From contig NC_084590.1 of assembly GCF_033807715.1 (NCBI RefSeq), forward strand, positions 37,041,505 through 37,105,504: a DNA stretch of 64,000 bases, given 5' to 3'. The notes under the pieces are model-generated. The model was not told where the DNA came from. It saw only the letters and a list, made by a program, of their open reading frames with translations, and did no database searches. Origin of the DNA: Cololabis saira. Its lineage: Eukaryota; Chordata; Actinopteri; Beloniformes; Belonidae. The translations under genes and the position numbers were made by a program. Shown here one piece after another: positions 48,097-58,185 of this stretch. Position 1 is the first letter of the stretch. Every line of letters starts with the position of its first letter.

Positions 48097-50984
48097 GTAA
48101 GATATTTGCTATTTCTCTGCACCGGCATGTCCTCGCATCAATGAAAACTTCATTCTCATGACTCATACGCATCTCTTCGTATATGATTGTCTGACTACTG
48201 AACGCGTGACATCACTGTTTTAGCTTTTGATTCACATCCTATTTGCAAACCTTGAATTCTGAGGAGTATTTTGGCAAAAAGTACTACTGTTTTACTTTTA
48301 CAACTACATATATTTCTCCAAAAAGGGCTTGTACGATTTTATACAATAAGTGAAACTATAGGGCAACTCGGGATCATTTAGCAAATTGAATATTTCGTTA
48401 ACTGACTGATTGGATGAGAAATAGCTTTGCTTTACTGAAGAGCATGAGCAAAAAATCGAAAAGAAGGGTCTCTTGAAATGATCAACTACTTGATGATGCA
48501 CATACTTCACTAGTCTTCATCTCTGCTACAAATCATTGTAAAAACTCTTTATGAACTCCAAAATGTTCCTATTTACATGATGTAACTTGTAAATTTAACT
48601 CCTTCAGAAATAACTGTGTAAAATGAGTTGCAACAATCTCATAAACAGGTACATATAAGGACCTATTTCTTGGCGAAGCACCACTTCCTTGGCGCAGTGA
48701 TTGCCTGCTGCAGCACTGTTGCCAGGTAACGCACAAGTTTAATCTGTAATAGAGGATAATAAGACAGAAATGTTGTCTGTGCAACAGTGAATGGTACCAG
48801 CTACTGCAGTCAACAGCAAGTCCCGAAGTATCTGGAGAAGAAGACGGAGCACAAACTCTCCGTGTAATATATATTCTGATTGCGTGTCACAGAGCTGCAG
48901 CTGGTTTTCACTGCACCCAGGTGTTGCCAAATTATTGTGCTTTACATATCTATATAAACCATTATTGAGTCTCATTTTACATAGTTATTGCAACACAAAT
49001 TGAATTTGCAAGTCACAACTTATAGATAAGAACATTTTGGGATTATCAAGGAGTTTATGGTCTAGGTGTGTCAATCCACTTCCCTCGACTAGCTAGCTCG
49101 AGCAGTGGGGCTTTGTCAAAAGGGGTTATGGGATGCACAGAGAATGACAATGTTACATACCCTCACATCTAACTGTAGGATAGACAACAAGTTAACTAAT
49201 TGGTTGTTTTCTTTGGTGGGTCCCCTCTCCGAGCTATTTGTGTTTTCTTTTGTTTTCTCCATGTTATAATCTGCACTATTGTAGTGTGTTGCGCTAACTT
49301 GATCATTCAAATCCAGAAAGGAAATTAATTATAGCGGTAGTGTGGACAGAAAGGATTTCCTGTAGTGGTCTGTGTTGCAGCAGATCTCGAGAAGCCTCTG
49401 GCTGAAGACGGTCTGTTGCTGTGAGGAGGATGCCCAGGGTTGTCCGCGATCGCCTTCATTGTATGAAGCGTCATCCTTTGCTCAATCAGCCAGAACAGTC
49501 CCCACAACAGAGCCAGCCTCCTTGATCAGTTTGTCAAAGATAGTCGTTGATAATCATAATGCGATTAAAGATAGTCATCTGGGCTAAACGCGGCACCACT
49601 GGGGCTATAGTCAAATGAATTAAACAAAGCTTTGGAGCAAATAGTTTACATTGATGATTTTTTGTAATCGACTTAATCAAGGACGAATCGTTTTAGTCCT
49701 ATTTGAGACCTACATGCGCTGCTGTTTCAACTTCACAGGAAAGATATGGCTTCCGTGACATGCCGAAAAAAGCGCCTGACTATCTTGATCAGGGTTAGGT
49801 AAAGATGAGGTACAAAAAACATAACATTGGAGTTATGACTGAAAGCTATGACTCATCTGTAGCTTGCAATAGACTCGTCCTTGCGTACCTGACGTGGCCA
49901 CGTCTGACCTCCTGATCTGGAAAGACTTGCACGAATCATTTTGTTCTGTCAATCTCACCACCCAATTTTAGATCTATAATGCATCTCGAGTTAATAAAAA
50001 GGAAAGATTTTTTGAGTTGAAGCTGTATAGAAATAGCCCCTGGCTCAACTTCAGCAATTTCTGGTAAATCTGCAAAAATCTTTGCACTTTTTTAAAAGTA
50101 AAATTTTTTTTCAGTACATCTCTTTTATAATTAGTCCAACATTTCCTACTTTTTCTTCACTGTAATGGACATTTTAATCTTTAGGTGTGCTTATTTTTGA
50201 CATCTACACCTGAACAAAGATGAGAATCTATGTTGTGCGTTTTGTGTTGATATCATATTTAAAGCTTACTTAGTAACCGCGCTCCTATCTCTGTTTGTAC
50301 CCCGGCCAGCAGGTCTTTGTAGTCCTGCTCATTGGAGCTGCTGTCTAATTCTCCGTCTTCTACTTCTTTCTATTGCTTTTTCTTTAACTATCTGCACACC
50401 TTCTCGCTTTCTGCATTTTCTATCTTGGAACCAATTTACCTGTCAAGCAGAGATCAGTGTGCAGGCCCTTGTTCTCTAATCTAACACTATGTGTTTGTAT
50501 GTTGGGTAAGAGATCATTAGCTTGGAAAAAAACAACAACTTTCAATTATATATTGAAAGTAAAGTATATATATATACTCTATTATATTTATATTTACTAT
50601 ATTTTCCCTTTGTTATACCAAATCTTTTCATAATAGGCATCTTATAATACTTATATTTAAATTAGTTTTCAAGTGCCAAATGGTGTATCTGTTCGTGTAC
50701 TGTACTGGTAGAGGAATAAAGATTTGAAATGCATACTTTTGACTCTTTCAGGCATCTGGTTTTTCAAATCACACTATTTAGCTTCAGTGGCAGCGAAACC
50801 ACAAAAAGATCAAATTAAAGTACTTCAATGACTCCTCGTTATTGCACAGAAAGATTTTCATAAATATCTGAATGCAGTGAAGCTGAATTCCCCCGGGACC
50901 ATGCAACTTCTTTTTTTCCTCCGTACATCACGACTCAGCACTTCTCGTTTCTTTACCTCACCATGTTTACACGTTCATATTCCA
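48097..50984. other. Probable intron after the signal-peptide exon
   Basis: No exon found. AT-rich sequence and chance frames, with a TATATATA stretch near 50,560. Confidence 0.45.
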
Positions 50985-51340
50985 TCCATCCGTCTTGAAT
51001 GGCGGGGGCAGTAGCCTAAGCGTGGGAACCCCCGACTTCCCTCTCCCTGGTCACTTGGTCCAGCTCGGCTGGGGGGTCCCAAGACGTTCCCGACCCAGCT
51101 GAGAGACATGGTCCCTCCAGCGTGTCCCGGGTCTTCCCTGGGGTCTCCTCCCAGTGGGACGTGTCTGAAAGGCCTCACCAGGGACGTGTCCCGGAGCCAA
51201 CCTCACCAGATGGCCGAGCCACCTCACCTGACTCATGTGAAGTCTGAGCCCCTCCCAGGTGACCGAGCTTCTCACCCTCTCTGAGGGGACTGGGACACCC
51301 TGCGGAGGAAGCTCATTTCCACCTCTTGTACCCACAATCC
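50985..51340 (-). pseudogene. Non-LTR retrotransposon ORF2 C-terminal remnant
   Basis: A GC-rich block reads on the - strand as SQVRWLGHLVRLAPGHVPGE, then TGRRPQGRPGTRWRDHVSQL and GRERLG. This matches the well-known C-terminal pattern of several fish non-LTR pol proteins (RW-x-GH-h-x-RM-P, then GRRPRGRP-x-TRW-x-D). The frame has ends inside the match and there is no reverse transcriptase upstream, so it is a 5'-truncated, dead copy inserted antisense to the putative + gene. The LINE clade is not resolved. Confidence 0.6.
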
Positions 51341-53506
51341 TGTTTATATCGACTTCCTTTATTTACACTTTCACTGACAGTTTCCATAAGAGAAACTTAA
51401 CTTTTTTTCCTTTTATTAAAGCCATTTTGTTTCTTTGAGTTTTCTGTGATGGTTAAGATTTATTAGTCATGTTCCAGTTTCTTGTGTAAACCGCATCACT
51501 GAGGCAGATGAATTTGCAAGGACTCGTGTTTGCACTGGAACTCATATTCTGTCCTGCGAATAATTGTCTGTAATCAGCACAGGAAACAATACTATTTGTA
51601 GCGCTGCTGGTGGCTATTTTTGGGCGTGATGACAGATGCACGTTTGGTGTGTTTCATATAATCAAAGGGTATATTTTGAGCAGCTGCAACTGCCAGTCTG
51701 TGTCCTTATACAAAATAATAAAATGAAGTTTTAGTGTATTTCTGTTTAAAAGCCTGAGGCACAATCAGCTGAAAGGACAGAAGAAAAAGGTCTGATTAGA
51801 GCTGATGTCATAGCTTTTGCTGTAGTTGCTCCTTATTTATTTTGTGGAGCGCATGTTCAGTCATATATTTAATGATATGATATTAGAAAAGACTGTTTCT
51901 TCTCTTATGTGCAGCATCTTTGGCAGGTGTTCAATATTTACACTTCTATCCTTTTCATGAGGGAGATATTTGTTTTTGTCGGCCTGTGGTTATTTCATTG
52001 GTGAAGGCAAACTTTTAAAATGATTGTTTAGACAAGCAAACTCCACAACACAAGATGCTGCAGCTGTCATACTTGCACAGAAATTCAATTCAAAGCACCT
52101 AAAAACAACTTCCCCTCCCGGAACATCAAATTGTGCTTTATGATGTTTGTTCGAACACCTAGTTTAAAAAAAAACAGTGTTTTTCAGCAAAAATAAGAGC
52201 GTTCTTCCACATACTCTGCGTCACACAGAGAGTGTGCCAGACCTTGTGTTGTACTTTGTTCTTGTACGTTCAGTATTCAGCTTGCGCACCACCCTGAGGG
52301 TGATTAAATATGTGGTTAATACAGCACCATGAGACTATTGAATTACACAGGAGCCATGCTGACCTTTTTAAATTACAGAACCAATTGTGCAAGACGGCAG
52401 AGGAAGTTTATAACAGGTACTGCCAAGATGGAGCTGCAGGAGAATGGATCTGCTGCCGCTGTCTTGCTGACGCTTTCCTTATTAGTGTTCTGCACTATAA
52501 GCACCCAATTTGACACTCACACTTTCCTTTCAGTCTCTTGCTCTGGTACTCATTTAACTGCATTCAAGTATTATTCTACTTGAGCCGACTCCCCCCCACC
52601 AACACACACGCTCGCACACGCACACTCAAACTAATTTGACATTTCATTTCACCGTTGATGAGACACGTATCATTCTTGACACACAGTGCAGCGTCACTCC
52701 ATAAATCTTGATCAGGGCCCATTTTCTCAGACGCACCGTAGTAAGCATATTGGATCTGCTGATATCTGAAGGTCGCTTCTGTTGTCCGATTTAATTTGAA
52801 GCTAAAGCCAGAAAAATGAAGCAGTCTACTTTAGCATCAAGTGCCCGAGTCCGTGGAGTCATTGCCATTTATCAGGGACGACCGTGGTCATCTTCAATCC
52901 CCAACGAGACAATTCAAAACCGGACTGGCAGCGATACACCAATCTGTGCTTGGCAAAGGGCAGGAAAAGCTTTTTAACCAATGAAAAAGTCAAAATTAAA
53001 GACCGGGGACATTAAAACTCGCCCCCTTTCTCTCCCTGCCAAGTTTCAGGAGTGATTCTTGATAGTATTTTACAGCACTTTGCAAAATGCTCCGTAATTG
53101 TATTTCGCAGGAAAATCATAATTTCACCACTTTTGTTCTTCTTTCTCAGGGGAGAATATGGTGTTATCGAAAAAGGAGAGGATTGACGACTTGGCATTTT
53201 ATATTATGAAGTTCTTGTGACAGAAGATTTATTTTCCATAGAATGATAGGATTTTGCAGCACCATTCATTCCATTAAGACATATTGAAAGGCTTTGTCAA
53301 AGAACCTTTTCTCCAAACACGGTCCACACTGCTTCTTCAAATCGAAACAACTTCAGTCTTGTCAGCTGGAATTACACCACGTGTCAGTCCATGCATTACT
53401 TACATTTTAACTCTGTTTTTCTACTCTTTTTCCTTCTTTAACTGCATTGTAGATGAATGTTTCTTCAACATGCTTTAACCATAAACACTGATGTGGTCAC
53501 ATGATT
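51341..53506. other. Non-coding stretch
   Basis: No supported exon or repeat. A weak exon-like piece near 52,345-52,416 (acceptor ATTACACAG, donor AACAG|GTACTG) is too short and context-free to call. Confidence 0.4.
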
Positions 53507-53907
53507 AAAGCCGGGCATACACTGCAATTATCGGCTCGTTTTGAGCCGATTTTCCAGTCGTGCGACTATTCTTTGGATCGGGCCGACTATTCTTTGGATT
53601 AACACCTCACGACGAGCTCCCGATCACAAATCGTGTGCTCGCAAGAAAATCAAACGTGTTTGAAATCCTGGTCGCTCCTCGTGAAGGTATCGCACAGTTG
53701 AAGAGTCGATTTCAAGAACACAGAAGTCCGACGTGAGGATTATGAACGTATAGTGTGAGCAGACGGGTCGCATCCGAGCATCGGGTCGTACAGTGTGAGA
53801 ACATAAATCGTTGTCTGTGAACTTTTGAACTCAGCGATCTAGTCGTGCAGTGTGAGATGGGGCTGAATCAAACGATTTAAAATATCGCACAGTGTATGCC
53901 CAGCTTT
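53507..53907. mobile_element. MITE with AAAGCyGGGCATACACTG inverted repeats
   Basis: The left end AAAGCCGGGCATACACTGCA and the right end (reversed) AAAGCTGGGCATACACTGTG form an inverted repeat of about 18 bp with one mismatch. The inside is rich in CpG and in CAGTGTGAG/CGATTT words repeated in both directions. There is no clear target duplication and no coding sequence. Length 401 bp. The superfamily is unassigned. Confidence 0.65.
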
Positions 53908-53914
53908 GGTGGAG

Positions 53915-54190
53915 CTATACTCTCTGGATTCTGGTCTCTTCTGAGGCCATGTCTGGACCTGCATTGTCCAAAATCTTCTGCTTTAATTGGCCAACTTCCA
54001 AATTTGAAAATCCGACTATGCCCTTCAGTTCTTTCCTAATGCTTTCACTTTCACGTTCATATGGATGTAACACTTCTTGCAGGAGTAGTCGATCTTTTGT
54101 TCTGGGTCAGAAATGCAGAAGTCTAATTTGTAGCTTCAGCTGCTGATTTTGCTGAGCATCTCTTAATTCTGTAATTGAGGCCACAGAAGA
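53915..54190 (-). pseudogene. Coiled-coil-like coding remnant beside the MITE
   Basis: On the - strand one frame reads from about 54,190 to TAG at 53,915-53,917. It has a strong coding look: SITELRDAQQNQQLKLQIRL, one in-frame TGA, then RTKDRLLLQEVLHPYERESE and IRKELKGIVGFSNLEVGQLK with further E/K/Q-rich codons. Charged and leucine spacing suggests a coiled coil. There is no splice acceptor or start, and the internal stop argues for a processed or otherwise broken copy. The parent gene is not recognised. The MITE at 53,507 begins 8 bp beyond the stop. Confidence 0.4.
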
Positions 54191-55120
54191 GCCTCATATG
54201 AAGCACTTTATTAAATATATTTTGCTATTTATTTTGACAGTATGTAGTTGTAATAATTTGCAAGGAGCAAAATGGAGATCTCGGAGTATTCATGCAATTA
54301 TTTAAATTGAAATTCACACATTGTCTTCTTGTTGACATTCTATCTTCGCTTCATTTCCCATGTTGAGTACATTTCAAATGAAGTGCATTTAACATGGAAA
54401 AAAAATCTCTGTTGTTATTCTTTCACTTAGAACCGTAAATAATTTATTATCTTTCCATTTTTGCTTTGGAGCCTCTTATGTATCCATCATGAAACAATGA
54501 ACATCCTGTGTGCCATCTTTGTCTCTGCCAAAACACAAAAACAAGAAAATCATCTTGGGTCACAAATAACCATATTGTTGGAAGCATGTGACACCTTTCC
54601 TGTTTCCTGGGGCACAGAGCCCAGTGCTTATCATCCCCACCCCACCATTTAATTATACAGCACTGCTCAGGCCAGTGTTTTCTCATCAGATTTCATCCTC
54701 AGGCTATTATTTAATGATAATAATAAAAAAAAAAAATGTGCTCCAGGAGATTTGGGCATTTTTCTTCTATTATCTATATTCTATGTCATCTTTGTTGTGC
54801 TTCAGTGCTGTGTCTTTATACCATTTTGGAGGTATGTGTTTGCATGTGTAAAGAGCTTGGCTTTGTACACAGTCAGCACAGATTTTAATAATGCTTTTGT
54901 TTTCAGTGTTCACACAGATTTTGCTCACGGGCATTAGGTTTGATGTCCCGGGTTTTAGATCAGCATTTCATACTTTTGGCTGGAGCTTCACATTCATCCA
55001 GTAAAATAAACACTGACAAATGTTTTCATAAAATCAAATACTTTGTATGCGACTGCTGGCAGTTTAAACACAACAATCAGAGGCGTCTAAGGTTGAGCTA
55101 CAAATTAAAACATACTCACA
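54191..55120. other. Non-coding stretch left of the DIRS element
   Basis: AT-rich with no supported gene. Frames up to 99 codons are interrupted or run into the retrotransposon. The last bases before the element are CATACTCACA. Confidence 0.5.
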
Positions 55121-55300
55121 GTTCTATTTCGTCCCTACTGACCGCCAGGCGGTGCTGTAAGCACTGGATATCTCCCCTCGCGCATGCGCATGTCGAGTAC
55201 AATACCAACAATGTCACGTCACCCGTGACCCCTGCATGACCCCCGGAAGGGGTATATCTTCCGGGGTCAAGCATGGGATCGGCTCCTCATTCTTCTCGCA
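55121..55300 (+). repeat. DIRS left inverted terminal repeat
   Basis: It starts GTTCTATTTCGTCCCTACTG and continues with ACCGCCAGGCGGTGCTGTAA to about GGGATCGGCTCCT. From ACCGCCAGG on it is the reverse complement of the right repeat almost base for base. It contains further small palindromes (CCGCCAGGCGG; CCCCCGGAAGGGG...CTTCCGGGG; CGCATGCGCATG). Confidence 0.93.
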
Positions 55301-56785
55301 TCGCGCTGAAGTACAGGACGGAAATAGAAGGCTGGTTAAAAGCTTCTTTCTTTCCTCCCTAAAACCGCCGGCCTCTGTGCAGCTTCGTGCCGTAAGGTAG
55401 GAGTAACGATCTCTGTCGTCCTCCGAGAGGCTGTGGCCACGCGGTATTTATTGGTGTTCGTTGCGGCGGCGGCGGCGTCTCCCCGCCCCGCCCCCCTGGG
55501 CCAGCTGGCAGAAGGTAAGCTGTTGGCTGCGCCCGACACCTGAATATTCTGTGCAGTTATTTTTTCTGCAAAAAAAAAAAAAAAAAAAAGACAGAAAGGA
55601 ATTATTTTTTTTTCAAAAAAAAAAAAACACCTTTTTTTGTCCTTCTTACAGCCGTGGTGAAGGCCACGCCCCTCTCCCACCGGCACACTTGTGGTGACGG
55701 CAGCGTTTCGCTCCCTCTCCCACTTTATTAAAGTGACAACATTATTTTTTTCCTTGCAGATTATTTTTTCTTTAAAAAAAATAATAATAAATAATATAAG
55801 AAAGGAAAAGAACAGCGCCTTTTTGCCTGTTTTGCGGCCGTGGTGACGGCAGCGTTTCCGCTCCCTCTCCCACCGGCTCGTTCAGGGTGACGGCAGCATT
55901 TGCTCCCTCTCCCACTTACCGATGTGATATTGTTATTTTTCCTTGCAGTTATTTTTTATTTTTTTCTTAAAAAAAAAAAAAAAAAAGGAAAAGAAACAAG
56001 AGAGGATTGTTCTCTTCTTTTTGAGTAGACGCCTTTTTTGCCTTTTCTCATAGCCGTGGTGACGGCAGCGTGGCCCTCCCCTCTCCCGCCGGCATATTGG
56101 CGGTGACGGCAGCGTGCTCGCTGTGGTGACGGCAGCGTTTCCGCTCCCCTCTCCCACTGACACACCCATATTGACAGTAGCGTGGCTGCTCCCCTCTCCC
56201 ACCTGCATATCGGTGGTGACGGCAGCGTGCTCGCTGTGGTGACGGCAGCGTTTCCGCTCCCCTCTCCCACTGACACATCCGTGCTGACGGTAGCGTGGCT
56301 GCTCCCCTCTCCCACCTGCATATCGGTGGTGACGGCAGCGTGCTCGCTGTGGTGACGGCAGCGTTTCCGCTCCCCTCTCCCACTGACACATCCGTGCTGA
56401 CGGTAGCGTGGCTGCTCCCCTCTCCCACCTGCATATCGGTGGTGACGGCAGCGTGCTCGCTGTGGTGACGGCAGCGTTTCCGCTCCCCTCTCCCACTGAC
56501 ACATCCGTGCTGACGGTAGCGTGGCCCTCCCCTCTCCCGCCTTCATATTGGTGGTGACGGCAGCGTGCTCGCTGTGGTGACGGCAGCGTTTCCGCTCCCC
56601 TCTCCCACCGACACCTACGTGGTGACTGCAGCGCGTCCGCTCCCCTCTCCCACCGGCACATCCGTGGGACGGCAGCGTGACCGCTCCCACCGACACATTC
56701 GTGTGGACGGCAGCGTGTCCGCTCCTCTCTCCTGCCAGCACATCCGTGGTGACGGCAGCGTGTCCGCTCCCTCTCCCACCGGTCC
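55301..56785 (+). repeat. DIRS leader with nested tandem repeats
   Basis: Between the left terminal repeat and Gag lies a leader built of repeats at two scales. Three units of about 190 bp start near 55,556, 55,756 and 55,944, each with a T-rich/A-run part followed by GCCGTGGTGACGGCAGCG-like sequence. From about 56,050 to 56,780 there is a minisatellite in which GGCAGCGTTTCCGCTCCC recurs at 56,135, 56,248, 56,361, 56,474 and 56,586, a period of 113, 113, 113 and 112 bp. Each 113 bp unit itself consists of three related parts built on CTCCCCTCTCCCAC and GTGACGGCAGCGT. The sense strand is pyrimidine-rich. The - strand is open for 535 codons through it (55,956-57,563), probably because the repeat has no stops in that frame. 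Confidence 0.85.
55515..55516 (+). promoter_or_regulatory. Candidate splice donor in DIRS leader
   Basis: GGCAGAAG|GTAAGCTG is a strong consensus donor. Several pyrimidine-rich AG sites follow within the leader: CCTTCTTACAG ending at 55,651, TTCCTTGCAG ending at 55,759, TTTCCTTGCAG ending at 55,948 and CTTTTCTCATAG ending at 56,053. A leader intron would remove part of the repeats. Use of these sites is unproven. Confidence 0.4.
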
Positions 56786-56790
56786 CTGTG

Positions 56791-58185
56791 ATGGAGCGTT
56801 CATGCCCAGGGTGCATGGCCTCCCTGGATCCTGCGGTTGACCAGGACCTCTGCGTGTCATGCCTGGGCCCTGAGCAGCCGGGGCCGTCGGCCAGCCTCCC
56901 CTCATCCCAGCCGGGGTCTTCGCTGAAGCGATCGGCGAAGAGAGTGGTGGGGGCCCCCAAACGACGGCGGATGACGAGCCAGCTCTCCTCGAAGGTAGAT
57001 CGCTTGGCTGCCGACATGGAGCAGATGAAGGCGCTCCTCCTCAATCTGCAACCTGGTACTGGCCAGGTGGAACCTGCCGTGCCAGAGTTTGCTCTGGGGT
57101 CGCCACCGCCGCTGCCAGAGGACGCAATCTCCATTGCAGCCTCGGCGAGCCAGTTCAACGTGTCATCAGGGGACCCGGCCTCACAGCGCTCGGGGTTCTC
57201 CTCGCACTCATCTGCCCAGAGCTCTCGGGAGGGGACGGTTTGTTCCTCCGTGCAGAGCATTATCCGCACTGCCCTGGCACACTTGCAGCTGGATGCACCG
57301 CGTGCGGAGGTGGCCTCTAGCGCCTTCCACAGGCGCAATCCTTCTCCGGTGGAATTCACCATTCCGCCTTCGTCGGATTTTTTGAGGGAGCTGCACTCAT
57401 GCTGGAGAGATGTCACAGCCCTCTCCAGGCTAACAGCTGATGACCGTGCTCTGACGGCGATGGAGGACGCTGCAGTGGCTGGTCTCCACCACATGCCCCC
57501 CATCGAGCCCTCCATTGCAGCACTGATAGTGGCTCCTGATGAGGCTTTGAAGCCAGATCCCAAGTGCCCCTCTACCCAGTGTAGGGTTACTGATGGGCAT
57601 ATTTGTAGGGCTTATGAAACAGCGGCGCGCATCGGCCGGCTGGGGAACACCCTTTCTCATCTGCTACTGGCCCTCTCCACCTCCCTGCAGGATGCACAGG
57701 TGGATGATTCCACACGGGACTTGTGTGATGTGTCCCTACAGGCTTTTGCCTCCCAGACGAGGGAACTGGGGCGGCTGATGTCCACCCTGGTGCACACGCG
57801 CCGTCATGTCTGGCTGGCGCAGTCACCCCTGACAGAGACTGCTCGTAGGGTTCTTCGTCAGGCACCGGCAGAACCGGGGGAGCTGTTTGGGGCAACTGCC
57901 CTGGAAGCTCTGAACCGCACTGCCCTGGCCGATGAGACCAGGCAGCGACTGGTGCACCTTCACAGGAGGGCGCCCGCTTCCAGTACACCGAGGGGCCCTT
58001 CGTCCGCCCCTGGACGTCGCCCCCAGCCTCCTGCCCGCAGGAGCCAGCGCAGCTCCCAACGGCCCGTTGGACAGCCTGCCGGGGGGTTTCGCCCCCCTGT
58101 GCGCGGACCGCCCCAGCAGCGTCGGGGTGTTGGCCTCGACCATCGCCCCCCCGGCACGTCCAGAGGCCGGGGGAGACGGCGCTAG
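56791..58185 (+). CDS. gag: DIRS Gag-like protein
   Basis: 464 codons from ATG 56,791. Upstream in-frame codons back to 56,677 lie in the leader repeat, so I prefer this start, which gives MERSCPGCMASLDPAVDQDL followed by CVSCLG. The two CxxC pairs at about residues 5-8 and 21-24 look like a small zinc-binding knuckle. The middle has a basic patch (KRRRM, about residue 60), a Ser/Pro/Gln-rich region and an alpha-helical part. The C-terminal 80 residues are rich in Arg, Pro, Gly and Gln (PPVRGPPQQRRG, then SRGRGRRR) and probably bind RNA. In DIRS elements the first frame is the structural protein. The end overlaps the RT frame by 254 nt in a different frame. Confidence 0.8.
   Translation: MERSCPGCMASLDPAVDQDLCVSCLGPEQPGPSASLPSSQPGSSLKRSAKRVVGAPKRRRMTSQLSSKVDRLAADMEQMKALLLNLQPGTGQVEPAVPEFALGSPPPLPEDAISIAASASQFNVSSGDPASQRSGFSSHSSAQSSREGTVCSSVQSIIRTALAHLQLDAPRAEVASSAFHRRNPSPVEFTIPPSSDFLRELHSCWRDVTALSRLTADDRALTAMEDAAVAGLHHMPPIEPSIAALIVAPDEALKPDPKCPSTQCRVTDGHICRAYETAARIGRLGNTLSHLLLALSTSLQDAQVDDSTRDLCDVSLQAFASQTRELGRLMSTLVHTRRHVWLAQSPLTETARRVLRQAPAEPGELFGATALEALNRTALADETRQRLVHLHRRAPASSTPRGPSSAPGRRPQPPARRSQRSSQRPVGQPAGGFRPPVRGPPQQRRGVGLDHRPPGTSRGRGRRR

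Noticed and set aside
55336..55686. 116-codon - strand frame at the DIRS left end
   Set aside because: Runs through poly-A/T tracts and the inverted repeat; no protein features.
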